The position numbers were made by a program, and so were the translations under genes. Source: Ryuthela nishihirai (lineage: Eukaryota > Arthropoda > Arachnida > Araneae > Heptathelidae). From it: a stretch of 64,000 nucleotides of DNA. The DNA lies in assembly GCA_038380435.1 (NCBI GenBank), contig JAWZYU010000019.1, positions 24,949,801 through 25,013,800 on the forward strand, read 5' to 3'. The notes under the pieces were generated by a model. It ran no database searches, was not told the origin of the DNA, and worked only from the letters and a program-made list of their open reading frames with translations. Shown here in pieces: positions 1 to 11,471 of the stretch. Position 1 is the first letter of the stretch. Every line of letters begins with the position of its first letter.

Positions 1-154
1 GCCTTGACGGGATGCTACCATCTGTCTCCCAACAGCTGTTCCAGTGGGTCCCCTCCCCCAACCTTCTCTGAGCCATGGGGGGTGGGTTCCTTGTGATCTG
101 GCCATTTAGCCCATGGTATGCAAAAATAGTGCTGCTCAGAGGTAAAACAACCCA
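1..154 (+). mobile_element. SINE-A (tRNA-derived), 3' part, cut by window start
   Basis: The window opens inside a copy of the commonest repeat here (called SINE-A). It shows the distal body, from GCCTTGACGGGA to the constant 3' end AGAGGTAAAACAACCCAA. The head with the tRNA boxes lies outside the window. Confidence 0.85.
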
Positions 155-773
155 ACGTTGAGTTACTGGTCGTATTTCATATATGACTGAAAATTGACAC
201 TCTCATTGCTGATTTGCAATTATAGTTAATATTTGAAACTAGAAAAAAAATTAGATATTACTTCTTCGACCCTACTAAAATCGTTACAACCGTTCATTCG
301 AACAAGAATTTTAAGGAATTCTTGGCTTCCGGCTAAATAGCCCTTTATTATTTAAATTGACATCTCGTGTCTGCCGATAAGATGACAGTGGCTTGTGGCA
401 AGCACGTACCCAGAATTTAGTTGTTTTTTCTTGGTGGGGGGGGGGGAGCTCCGAGCATTTAGCTACATGGTGGGGAGGTCTGAGAATAAGACAGTAGGGT
501 TTCCCAATTACCAAAATATTCCACCGAACAGGAAAGGTTAAAATGATATTCTATATGGAATGTGATTTTATAGTTGTTTTTTTTTATCTATTTTGGTGTC
601 GGACGAAAGATGCGGCTAAAATAAAATTATACAAAGACAACTGTTTTGGGTTTCAAAGCAAGTAGACAAATTTGAGATTTAGCAAAAGACTACAGATTTT
701 TTTTTTTCTTTTTGGGGGTGGGGGGAGGTCCTGACTCTCCTCTGGGGGTACACCCCTGTCTTGTGGAGTGAGG

Positions 774-1000
774 AGACATTGGCTCAGGCTGGTAATCAAA
801 TTCCCAGGTTCGATATCCAGCAGTACCAGAGTTGAGATTTATCTCCACTAAATCCATACCCTACCTTTGGCTAGAAAAGGACCCCGCTTGGCTTGTATAA
901 GGTTGCCATCCTTCGAAGAGGACGCAAAGCCGTGGCTCCGTGTGCAGCAGCGATAACCTGTGCACGTTAAAGAACATGTATAGCCTTGACGAGGCTTTTC
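774..1000 (+). mobile_element. SINE-A, diverged, lacking 3' end
   Basis: Recognisable pieces are the B box CCCAGGTTCGA, TTGAGATTTATCTCC and GTGCACGTTAAAGAACA. The body is heavily diverged and the 3' tail is absent. Confidence 0.65.
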
Positions 1001-1032
1001 TATCAGTTTCCTGGCTTTTCTATCAGTTTCCT
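993..1032. repeat. Two tandem copies of a 20-bp unit
   Basis: The unit beginning GGCTTTTCTATC occurs twice in perfect tandem, immediately after the broken end of the preceding SINE-A relic. Confidence 0.85.
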
Positions 1033-1774
1033 AATAGCCGTGCAAGCTAAACTAAATTAAACATTGTGTACACAAATGTGCCGCACACAGATAAAACCCT
1101 TGTGGAGTTTGTCGCGTAGCCAAGAATGGGAGGTTGACTCCATCCTTGGGAAATATTTTCTTATTAAATTCATTAATTGATATTCAACTCCCCTCCTCTC
1201 ACAAAAATCCTGACTACGCTATTGGTTTGTTATATGATCGCTATTCTGACTTTATTTTTCTTTAGTAAAGTCTAAAAAACAAAGTCTTAGTAGCACGTAG
1301 TTTTTCTCCCCTCCCCCCCTCTAATCTAAAATCTTAATCTGTTTACCGGTAGTAATCGCACTTAAACCGTAAAGCAGACCACTTCCCTCTAAATGATTAT
1401 CCCTTCTTAATTTATCGTTCAATTTCGTTTAGTTTCTAGATAATGCTGAAAAATAGGCTGATTGGTTTGGTTATCCCAAATCGCATCAGTCGGGCAGCTG
1501 TTGCAACAGATATCTACATCGGAAATGTGCACATTGCACTTCTTTCAGCCTCGTTTTCAAGTTACGAGACAGAGTACAGCTACTTCTGTACCCTGTACAG
1601 GCTGAAAAAACCGTGCTTGTAAACCAGTAGCGTATTTAAGAACATGGTGGAAGGCGCTTTCACGTTTAATTCACAATTTGTTAGTACTGATTTTTTTAAA
1701 ATGCACTCTATAACTTTAACATAATTAAAAATCGTAAAAGTTCCATGAGCTAATATCCATACCTTTTTTGTACG

Positions 1775-1882
1775 ATGGCAGGTCGGAAGGCTTCCATCTG
1801 TTTACTAACAGCTGTCTAGTGGCTCCACTACCCTGCCGATTTCTGAGTCCCTGGGGTTCTTGTGACTTGGCCATTCTACCCA
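1775..1882 (+). mobile_element. SINE-A distal-body fragment
   Basis: It matches the ACCATCTGTCTCCCAACAGCTG to GGCCATTTAGCCC part of the family, with many substitutions. No head or tail remains. Confidence 0.55.
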
Positions 1883-2542
1883 ATTGGTTGCTCTGATAAC
1901 GAATTGCATTAGTAATTCGTGATATCTGTAACTGTTGATATATTCTTTTTTAGCATGGCTCGCATCAGAAATAACTCAATTTCTCCTGGAAAATAAATAT
2001 TTTCAGGATTCTAAATTCGTTTTAATTTGTTAAAAATGCATATTATTTTTTATAACGTTATTTTAATTTATAAAAATTAATTTATAAAAAATGCAAGCGC
2101 ATGAACTAAAACGTTAGAAATGAATAGGTCTTTTTTTTTTCTTAGGACGAGAGTTTCAGTAAATAATCAACAGCTATGCATAATCTTTTCGAAACGTTCT
2201 TAGTTTTTTTTATAATTCAACAGTTATGTTGAACCGACATGAAAAAATTAATTTGCAGGCTTTTAGAAAGCGCTAAAAATTTTCTATTTTAATTTTAATT
2301 GGCTTAAAAATAGTCGTTTTATTACTTTATTAAATAATACTGTTAACGCAGTTATCTAATGTTCAAATTATATAAGCGCTGTTTTAGGGTGTTTCTTTAA
2401 ATATGTAAATCGGTTTCATAGGAACATTATTCTCATATTTGAATGTTGATATTGAAAGCAAAATAAGTTGCTGCAAAACAGCAAGTAGTCCTTACATATG
2501 GGTATGTATTAAGTCATTGGGGATTTCAATCCATCGAATGCG

Positions 2543-2936
2543 ACCCCGACTAGGGGAGTTGGGTTGTTTTATCTCTGAGCGGCACTTTTTTGCACACCAT
2601 GGACTAAATGGCCAGATCACATGGACCCCGAAGGCTCAGAGAAGGTTGGGGGAGGGGACCCACTGGAACAGCTGTTGGGAGACAGATGGTAGCCTCCCGT
2701 CAAGGCCATCCAGCGTGTTCTTTAACGTGCACAGGGTATGTCTCTCCCGCACACGGGGCCACGGCTTAACGTCCCGTCCGACCAAATCCATCGGTGTCCC
2801 CTCTGACCGTGGGCAGGGCGGGGAATTTTGCGGAGATAAATCTCAACGCTGACCCAGCTGGGACTCGAACCTGGGAACTACAGATTACGAGCCTGGCACG
2901 CTACCGACTGAGCCACCCCCACCCCGACTAGGGGAG
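2543..2936 (-). mobile_element. Full-length SINE-A with 16-bp target duplication
   Basis: The element body is 2559-2920 in reverse orientation, from the 3' tail (TTGGGTTGTTTTA on this strand) to the tRNA head. It is flanked by a perfect 16-bp duplication, ACCCCGACTAGGGGAG, at 2543-2558 and 2921-2936. The perfect duplication and intact CpGs mark a young copy. Open frames inside it are not genes. Confidence 0.92.
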
Positions 2937-3641
2937 GGACAGCATGTTCTTGAGATCAATAAACACGTAAAACATATGTATATATTAAACATATTCCGAA
3001 AGAAAATATTTTAAAGACAAAACAAAGAAATAGGTACCGTAACGGTATTCCGGCTCGATCCAGACGCTTCTCCCAGCCCTATAAATTTTTTTTCCCCTAG
3101 ATCCTGGCCATCTTTGTTTGATAGACGGAAATTATTCCCTATTCATACCAGCGGATCACTAGCTCCTGAGGACAAGCCGCTTAAAATAAGTAAATGATCG
3201 ATACGAATACCAATGCTACTTCCAAACCAGCTTTCCCAGTCTCGCTACCGACTAAAACCCCCTCGTTACTTTATCGCTAGATAATTTTTTTTTTCAAGCA
3301 ATGTAAGGTCGCAAGTTTAAGTGCAAAAAAAAATACAAGTATTAGACACTTCGTGTTATGTCAATGAAAACGCAAACTTTTTTGTGTATAATTCTAGAAA
3401 ATTTAATGAAAGAATATCACTAGAGAGGAATTTACATTCTTGATGAAATCGAAAACTTTGAAGTAGAGGACGCCTTGTATTTCACAGTGAAAATTTTTCA
3501 CCGCAGTTAACTTGAAGTGTAATTTAAGAAGTTTATGCCTAGCGACACTGCTATTAAATGTCTTGGTTTCTGTAAACACTAAAGAGGTAATATTAAAAAA
3601 ACGAGATATTTAGATTAAACCTGATCTAAAGTAAAAAATAA

Positions 3642-3836
3642 ATACCCCCCCCCCCCCCCAAGCAGCTGCTTGCCACAGATTATCTGACAGGAGCCTGTCA
3701 GTTTATATGCCATAGTAGGTCTATGAGGATGGCAGAACTCAGCAGAAAAATTACACATACATCCATGCCTTACCCGGGACTCGGACCCAGGTGCTTAGAT
3801 CAGTAGCCAAGCGCACTAAGCACTCAGCCACGATTC
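3642..3836 (-). mobile_element. SINE-B (second tRNA-derived family)
   Basis: Reverse copy of a second SINE family. On this strand it starts with a C run and the palindrome AAGCAGCTGCTT, then CTGACAGGAGCCTGTCAG, and ends with the complement of a tRNA-like head whose B box is GGGT(C)CGAGTCCCGGG. Confidence 0.8.
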
Positions 3837-4247
3837 CAAAATTCTACGTGAACATTTTTTTTTTTGAAAAATTGCAGAATTTTGTGTAACATAATTATGC
3901 ATTGATGATATGTAGTCAACATTTTTTAATGCTAATGAGGTAGGCGCACTCAAAAACTATGGAGCAAAGCAATATGAAATAACTGCGCGAACTTTCTTTA
4001 CTTCGAAATGTGAGCATGCAAATACATTTGCTTATTTTTTCCAATTTAAACATAATTCAAAGGGCATTACCGGTTTACTACACTCAGGGACTGATCATGG
4101 GGGGAGAGGGGGGAAAATTTTTGATAATCGAACTTATTTGAAAATTTTTAATAATCGTAATATCTTACGCTTTTAGCCTTAACAAATTAACTAATTTTTT
4201 TAAAAAGTGGAATGGCTTTCTGTCCATTCTTTTCGATTGAAATATCT

Positions 4248-4633
4248 CCCTTTTCCTCTTGGAGCTTGGTAGATCAGTCAGTAGATTACGAGCTTGGCAT
4301 GCTACAGTTCCCAGGTTCGAGTCCCAGCTATGCCAGCGTTGAGATTTATCTCCGCAAAACCCTGCCCTGCCTTAAGTCAGTAGGGAACACAGATGGGCTT
4401 GGAAAGTTCGTCGGCTGGGACGTTAAGCCGCGACTCCGTGTGCTGGCTAGAGCCATACCCTCTGCATGTTAAAGAATACGCTGGATTGACGGGAGGCTAC
4501 CATCCGTCTCCCAACAGCTGCCCAGGGGGTCCCCTCCAACCTGAGTCTTCTCGGCCCTTGGGACCTGGTCATTTAGCCCATTGTGTGCAAAAAAGTGCCA
4601 CTCAGGGGTAAAACAATCCAACCCTTTCCTCTT
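4248..4633 (+). mobile_element. SINE-A with 12-13-bp target duplication
   Basis: The element is 4261-4621. The flanks carry CCCTTTTCCTCTT (left) and CCCTTTCCTCTT (right). The head is altered (GCTTGGTAGATCAGTCAGTAG), but the B box CCCAGGTTCGAGTCCC is perfect. Confidence 0.85.
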
Positions 4634-4688
4634 AAATTATCTAGATCTGGGCCTGACTGCAGCTACGAAAAGTTGATAGCGTAATCTG

Positions 4689-4870
4689 CAGTTCGTAATC
4701 GTAAGTAATCTCGTAATCTGCAGTTCCAAAATTCGAGCCTCAACTGTGCTATCATTGAGATTTGTCTCCTCTAACTCCCACCCTTTCCCCGGTGAGACGT
4801 TAAGCTGTTGTGTTCTGTGCAGTTTGATCTATATTCTGTACAAAAAAAGTGCCACTCAACCTGTAAATCC
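4689..4870 (+). mobile_element. SINE-A, internally deleted relic
   Basis: It retains TCTGCAGTTC, the B-box region, ATTGAGATTTGTCTCC, GAGACGTTAAGC and the AAAAAGTGCCACTCA tail region. Most of the distal body is missing. Confidence 0.6.
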
Positions 4871-5100
4871 GTTTATTTTTTTATTATAAATGAGTCACCC
4901 TCAACAGTTTGACGGGAATCAATTAAAAAATATTTTTTTTAACTATATTAAGTGCTTTACAAACGTTAGTGTAATTTATATTAACTGTTAAACGTCCTTG
5001 ATTATTAGTGAATACTCTATGTGGGGGGCCAAGGCGAGTGTTCTTCGCGCTCACTCGGAAATCCACTTTTGTTATCAAAAGAACCTCCCAAATTCTTCCA

Positions 5101-5446
5101 GGGGCGAGATGGCTCAGTCGATAGCGCGCCAGGCTCGTTATCTGCAGTTCCCAAGTTCGAGCCCCATTTGGGCTAGCGTTGATATTTATCTCCGCAAAAT
5201 GCCATACCCTCTGTCAGTACACAGATGGGTTATTTTTTTCATAGGAAGGCCACCTTCCGGCGGATTTGACGTTAAACAGTGGCCCATGTGGGGGAGTCGT
5301 ATCCTGTGCACGTTAAAGAACACGCTGCATAGCCTTGTCTGAAAGCTCTAAACAACTGTCCAGTGGGTCCCCTTTCCCAACCTTTTGTGAGCCCTTGGGT
5401 TCCCTCTGGCCTGGCCATTTAGCCCAATCAGAGGTAAAACAACCCG
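5101..5446 (+). mobile_element. SINE-A, near full length
   Basis: The A-box region reads GATGGCTCAGTCGATAGCGC, followed by TTCCCAAGTTCGAGCCCC (B box), GTGCACGTTAAAGAACACGC, and the tail AGAGGTAAAACAACCCG. The middle has small insertions. Flanking duplication is not clear. Confidence 0.85.
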
Positions 5447-6050
5447 ATTCAGATAAGTTCTTAGTAACATTTAAGAAATGTATTGTGTTCAGAAACTTTC
5501 AGTTTGAGGTCAATTTTTGGAGACTTTGAAAATATATGATATTTGGCCATCAGGGGGATCCTTCCCCCCTCCCAACCCCTCTCTTGGGTACACCAATGAT
5601 CGAGAATGGTATACGATAATCCGAATTAAAAACTTGAATACTTCAAAATTGTGGGAGGCAAATAACTGGATCGAGTCAGAACATACTGAAACGTCGATCC
5701 CATGTGATAATTTTTTCGCCTTCGTTCCAGTTATTAATATTCTCAAGGGGAGCCCTTTGACACACACACACCCTCCTTTAGTCCTCCCGTTGTATTAAAA
5801 TATCACCTAGGTCATATGATTTAGTAGCCTAACCCACATCTCAAAGCACGGTAATTTTCCTAGAGATTTTGTTTATTCTTTCGCCTTTGAAAAATTCACT
5901 GAAACGCAATAATTTGTATTTACTGTAAAATTTGTTTTCACTCTGGAGATCAACACTTAATGAATATGCTTTACATAAATATTTGTTTACTTTTTTAAAA
6001 ATTTCCATGAAACTTTGCTGTCAGATCATAGACCTAGTCGAATAAATAAC

Positions 6051-6545
6051 TAAAACATATCGTATACTTCTAATGGTTATGCTAATTAAGTTATCTACCT
6101 ATATATCATCTATTTTTATCTAGCCTTATTTCCTCATCAGGGGACAGCGACGGCTATGACAGCTTTCCGGTATTGCACTTTTTGTCTGCCGTACAATCAG
6201 TGTGTTAAAATTAATAAAAACTCCTCAAGCAGCTGCTTGCCACAGAGGTCTTACAGGAGCCTGTCAGTTTATATGCCATAGAAGGTCTGAGAGGATGGCA
6301 GGACCTCAGCAGAAAAACAACATGAACATCCATGCTTTACCAGGAACTCGAGCCCAGTTCCCTTAGATCAGTAGCCAAGCGCGCTAACCAATCAGCTACG
6401 GGAATGTTTTATGATGTAATTAATATAAACTCAAAGTACAGGTCTTAAAATATAACATATCGTATACTTCTAATTGTTATGTTAATTAAGTCATCTACAT
6501 ATAATCTATTTTTATCTTTCCTAGTTATTTGCCTTATGACCACAA
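6051..6545 (+). repeat. Direct repeat pair (6051-6135 and 6455-6545)
   Basis: Both arms share ACATATCGTATACTTCTAAT, GTTATG(C/T)TAATTAAGT and ATCTATTTTTATCT with few changes. A SINE-B lies between them. They form part of a rearranged local repeat cluster that continues to about 8.1 kb. Confidence 0.75.
6221..6404 (-). mobile_element. SINE-B inserted in a locally duplicated sequence
   Basis: Complete reverse copy, from the AAGCAGCTGCTTG palindrome to the tRNA-like head (complement of GTAGCTGATTGGTTAGCGC). A paralogous stretch at 7699-7785 has the same flanks (TTTGTCTGCCGTACA and TTTTATGATGTAATTAATAT) without this element, so it works as an empty site. Confidence 0.85.
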
Positions 6546-7053
6546 TTAGTCTGTCTTTCTCAACGCAAAAATTCCATTGCACAACAACCAATGTGAAATT
6601 TGCTTAAATAGGGCCGAGTATGAGAGGATCGCCACCCTCCTCGAAAATGTTAATAACCGTAATTAAGATGGAGTAAATGTAAATTTTTTTTTTAAAAGAC
6701 AACTAAAACGATAAGGGGAAAAAATTACACTGTTTGAAAATATACTGAAACTGTTCCGCTCCGGCACTAATTAAATTCAACCCCTTTAATTTTTGTTTCC
6801 AGTTCAAGTCAGGTGGTGATTAATGTACTGTTCTTCCATCCGATTAAGTAATTCAATTGATTAAGAGTTTTCGGATTATCCTATAATACCATACTTAGAA
6901 ATCTGTCATTAAGAATTTATTTGGAAGTTTTATGATTTAGGCATTCATAATTGTGCTTATTTTAATTAAATGCTCAGTACGGATAGATCTTTCCGTGTAC
7001 AATAACTGAGGTAATAATGCGCGATGATATACGTGTAAAATGGGTGTGAAAAA

Positions 7054-7852
7054 AATTAGCGCCAAGAAAAATATGCCTTTTATCTCCTTTCTGTTCAAGA
7101 ACCAAACTTCCAAAATTATATTTTAAGCGCTGTCCTTTGAGTTTATATTATTTACATATGAGGAAGGTAAAGCCTTATTCGGGACTCAACCCTGGACCCT
7201 TTTATCTGCAGCCTAGCATGCTGATCAGGGTTTTATCTCTAAGCATCACTCTTTTTTGCACACAATGGGCCAAATGGCCAGGTCACTAGGACCCCGAGGG
7301 CTCAGTGAAGGCTGGAGGAAGGGGACCCACTGGACAGATGGTAGCTTCCCGTCAAGATATCCAGTATGTTTAACGTGCACAGGGTATGGCTCTCCCGCAC
7401 ACGGGCCACGGCTTTTCCAAGCCCATTAGTGCCCACCTTCTTTAAAATTAGAACCCCACTCCCCATTCTCAATTGAATGAATTCAGTTTCAGGGAAAAAG
7501 TCATTGACCAAATTGTTTTTAAAGGGTATTTTATAAACCAAGGTAACACTTTAAAGCCAAGCAGCTATCAGTATTTTTATTTTCTTCTCAATTTTGCCAT
7601 AGTTGTATTATTTGCTTGGATCGCTGTTAGAAGTGTTTTTTTCAATTTCGCTCGTTTACGACTGGCAAATGCTCTTTTCCTATTTACAGTTTATGAAAGT
7701 TCCGGTATTGCTCTTTTTGTCTGCCGTACAGTCAATGTTTTATGATGTAATTAATATAAACTCAAAGTATAGTTCTTAAATTATAATTTTGGAAGTTTAG
7801 TTCTTGAATAGAACGGAGGTAAAAGACATATTTTTCTTGGCGCTTATTGCCC
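7054..7852. repeat. Inverted repeat, arms of about 105 bp
   Basis: The left arm (7054-7160) and right arm (7738-7852) are reverse complements. Shared blocks include GCGCCAAGAAAAATATG and AACTTCCAAAATTATA. The loop contains a SINE-A fragment. The right arm also overlaps the segment that is paralogous to 6167-6450. Confidence 0.75.
7228..7437 (-). mobile_element. SINE-A fragment in the loop of an inverted repeat
   Basis: It runs from TTTTATCTCTAAGCATCACT to CACGGCTTTTCCAAGCCCAT. The head half is missing. Confidence 0.75.
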
Positions 7853-8130
7853 TACGATGCAACAGTTGCTTTCATTTGGATCCCACTGTTCTGGCTCGCA
7901 GTTACTGCTTTCGTTTGTACCGACGTAAGCGGCATGTATACCTTTACATTCGCGCCGATGCAAGTCATTCTGGGCCAGGTTTCAGTCGACTACAGTTCAA
8001 TCCTAAATACCGCTTGCTGAAACGAAAAGCAATAGTATTCCTCATCAGAGCGGCAGCGAGGTCTATGACCACTTCGCCACATGGTAGATACGCCTCCTTT
8101 TTGCAATTCAGAAAATATGTTCAAAAATGG

Positions 8131-8164
8131 TACGATTGGCCGTAGGCCATCAATGTGACGTCAC
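8131..8164 (+). promoter_or_regulatory. Candidate promoter elements: CRE palindrome and inverted CCAAT box
   Basis: A perfect TGACGTCA cAMP-response-element palindrome lies at 8156-8163, with ATTGG (inverted CCAAT) about 20 bases upstream. Both are in the last CpG-rich stretch before CpG depletion begins near 8.64 kb. No TATA box was seen close by. The location at the gene-body boundary makes this the best candidate 5' end of the zinc-finger gene, but no transcript start or first exon could be confirmed. Either motif could occur by chance. Confidence 0.3.
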
Positions 8165-8888
8165 CATCGTGCACACTTCGCACAAACGCGCACGAAGCCT
8201 TGATCTCAATCTTATGTATAAGTTACGCATCTTAGAAGTTGATATCAGTTTAAATCAGCAGCTAAGGTGGAAATTTGATTTTGAAGAAATTAAGCAGTTT
8301 ATATTAATAAAATTTTAACTCGTTCATTTCCAAAAATACTATCGACTGGTTTATGTAATGGTGTTAATTCGAAGAAGGCTTTCTGTCATGGGCGTGGAAT
8401 TTTTTTTTCATCACGTGGGGGGGGGTGCCGGCAAAACGCAAATGCTTCAAGATAAAAATATTTTAGTTGAGCCATTTATTGATGACGGAAACAAAAAAAA
8501 AATATTTTTGGTAATAAGTTTTTTCATATTGATTAAAATGATATGCTTCCAGAAACGTAAAAATTCAAGATTACATTTCGTTATGGGAACACAATGAATT
8601 TTGGTATTGGTACACCTGTATTATTCAACACAAATTTTTCGATCAATTTTTGCAAAGGGACAACTATTCCTTTCTGTTTTTATAGATCATAGCATGTTTT
8701 TCACCATATGTTGGTATACATTGTTCCACTGAAGATATATTTTCTTGCAGATGAATAAAATATATTTTGCTAAATGATGGATACTAAACTATGTTAAATA
8801 TTGCACAGACATAAAAAAATTTTAAAAATTATTTTTTACACTATATGCTAAATATAAAGCATACAATATTTGAGGGTCATTTTCCCTC
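8165..8888. other. Unassigned stretch across the CpG boundary
   Basis: There is no recognisable gene. It includes a G9 run beside a CACGTG E-box near 8413. The last scattered CpGs lie near 8.64 kb, after which CpG almost disappears. Short open frames here look like random AT-rich sequence. Confidence 0.5.
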
Positions 8889-9072
8889 GAAGTATACCCT
8901 TGGCTACTGATCTAAGGGACCTGGGTTCGAGCCCCGAGTAAGGCATGGCTGTTTGTATCTTTTTTCTGCTGAGGGCTTGCCATCCTCTCAGACATATAAA
9001 CTGACATGCTCCTGTCAGACCTCTGTGGCAAGCAGCTGCTTGAGGGGGTATTTATTTATTTATTTTTATTTT
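8889..9072 (+). mobile_element. SINE-B, head truncated
   Basis: It starts at CTTGGCTACTGATCTAAG, keeps the B box GGGTTCGAGCCCC, the hairpin region and CAAGCAGCTGCTTG, and ends in a TTTATT-rich tail. The first roughly 20 bases of the head are missing. Confidence 0.85.
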
Positions 9073-9736
9073 ATATTGTTTACATTTATAGAAAATAAAT
9101 GTTTTGGAGAATGAATGTTTAACTGGAATGATAAGTTGGAAAGTGGCTAAAATACATTGCTACTAGTAACATAGCTGAAAGAGAGACACCTAGTGCTTGG
9201 TTAATTTATTTTGCCTGTTTTTCATGAGACACTTTTTGAAAAATGGTCTGTTTCAAATGATGCAGCTAACAGATTTAATTCCTCCAGCAAGTCCCCCTCA
9301 TATTAATGGAAGTATTTTTAAGAAAATGTTAGTTCACCAATATCCTTACTTGCCTTCCAAAAAACTCCTTGGCTACACCTGTTTAGCATTCATTCAATGT
9401 AAATTGCTTAAAATTATATGAATTATTAGACATTTTTGTGTCACTGATATCAATTCCAGTCTAAAATGTTAAGCAAAAAGGAAACATTAATTTAGGTTTT
9501 GACAGATGTTAAAAGTTTGTAGTTTTACATAATGCTAAAGAAGGGAACTGATTTTGAAAGAGAAAAATGTAAAGGGCAACACAGAGGTATGCATTATCTT
9601 GATGGGTAGCCCAGTTGCAGTCTTTTTTTTTTTGCTTCATTGTGCTCATTCAGTCTTATCCATTTCCAAATGAATACTAATACTCATTTAAACCCTTTAA
9701 TGTTGATACATTCATTGTTCCATTTATCCAGTGATA

Positions 9737-10001
9737 CTCTAATGCAGGGGTTCTCGATGTGGGGTACGCAGTAAAATTTTTTGGGGTATGCCGTAAGTGC
9801 TCAAAAGTTGCTAAGTTGGCAGCACTACTGTGCAAAAATGTCATTTTTTGTGTTTATCAATATATGTAATACATGAATACAAAATTTAATGTGTATATAT
9901 ATGTTTTATTTTATTCCCATTGTTATGCTATAACTATAGTTTTATCTATCTATACAATGGGGTGCGTGAAGCATAAAAGGTTGAGAACCACTGCTCTAAT
10001 G
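9737..10001. mobile_element. hAT-type MITE, 249 bp, with perfect 8-bp target duplication
   Basis: The element is 9745-9993. The ends are CAGGGGTTCTC and GAGAACCACTG, imperfect inverted repeats typical of hAT elements. The target duplication CTCTAATG is perfect on both sides. There is no coding capacity. Confidence 0.9.
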
Positions 10002-11469
10002 CATTCACAATTTTTCTTAATTCAAACAATGGGTATGTGCACAGCATGTTTGTTCAGTGTCAGCTTTGTAAATGGAATCCACATAGTACTAAATACATAC
10101 TTGTTATTTTTATTCATCAAAAGGTTAAAGTGTGCTCTTAAGCAATCATTTTTGAATTCTTGATTATATTATGTACATAATTTATATACCAAATGTGACA
10201 TGTTAAATGTTGGGGCCTAAATAATAGCTTCTTGAATTATAGCTGTGTAATAGCACAGAATTTGTAAATAGTGGCCAAGACATCCTGGAATGCCCCACAG
10301 AGTATCAGTTTGTCTTGCATCACCCACTAAACTTCAAATATCCTTCAAAATTCATTCCTATTGAAGCTTTTATATAATGATCTAAAACATCTGTGTGTAT
10401 ATGTGTGTCTAGTCTTTCTAAGAAGATTTTTAAATTAAAAATACTTTCAGTGAAAGTCAAATAATATTTAATGAAAGTAAATCAGGCAGGTTAAATGAAT
10501 GTCTTGCTTTTAGAGCTTGCTGACGTAACTCTGGCTAGTTCTCTAGCATCCCCTGCATGGTGTTCACCATTGCCAGATCTTAATTTCTACACAAACTGTT
10601 GAGATTTATATGTAAATAAATTGATATTAATGTGATAATAAATATTAAAAATTAATTGAGAAATGCAATAATTATGTGTTCTCAGCTAGTTTAAATATGT
10701 ATCCTGGGCTTATTGTAACTAGATAGAAGCAAGAAATTGTAGTCCAAGCTACTATTTAAGGTTATTATCTCTGCAATATATTAAGAAATTAACACCATAT
10801 TTAAAAAGCATGGAGAAAAAATGTTATGAAATATATATATATGTATTTTGCAATATTTAATATGGCTTCTGCATCCATAATTTATCAATAATGTGAATGT
10901 TCATATAATTCATTAATTTGGGTGTCCTGAAAAAATATAAACAGGATGCAGAGGGAGGACTAAAAATGTCTACATATGCACAGTGTGGTCGAAAGGACAA
11001 AGATTCTTTTACCATTACACTTCAACAAAATGCTTTGCCTAAATGGCAAAATCTGATGTCTATATAGTGTGGAAGCATTCATTTTCAGCTACATTAGAGG
11101 TACATGCAGATGCCAATGAATTCATTTTGACCATTCAAAATGGATTTGGGCTGGTGCATATACCAATGTACACATTCACTCTGATTTGTGGGCCATATAG
11201 CAGAAACTAAAAAGGAGAGCATTATTGTTAAAATATATAATTTAAAAATGAAAAGAAAATCTTATACGCTTAAAATGTGAAGAACACAAAATGTAATTCC
11301 AATGATGAAATTGTTTACTCGATGCATATAAGTGGTGAAGTATCCAGGGAAGCAATGCTATCTTTTAAATTCTAATAAAACTTTAAAAAAAATTATAATT
11401 TTATTTTTTTACATAAAAGTAAAAGTATATTTCATAGCTTTAAATTTATTCTAACATAAATTTTACTTT
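10002..11469. other. Unassigned AT-rich intronic sequence
   Basis: CpG-poor sequence with a short TA/TG run near 10840. No exon, RNA gene or familiar repeat was recognised. Confidence 0.5.
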
Positions 11470-11471
11470 TA

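Noticed and set aside
2439..2852. 137-codon open frame on the + strand
   Set aside because: It runs through a reverse SINE-A. The same peptide recurs in other copies, so it is the SINE read in one frame.
7804..8145. 113-codon open frame with mixed composition near the CpG boundary
   Set aside because: No domain, no splice context, and part of it belongs to the local repeat cluster. Probably chance in CpG-rich sequence.
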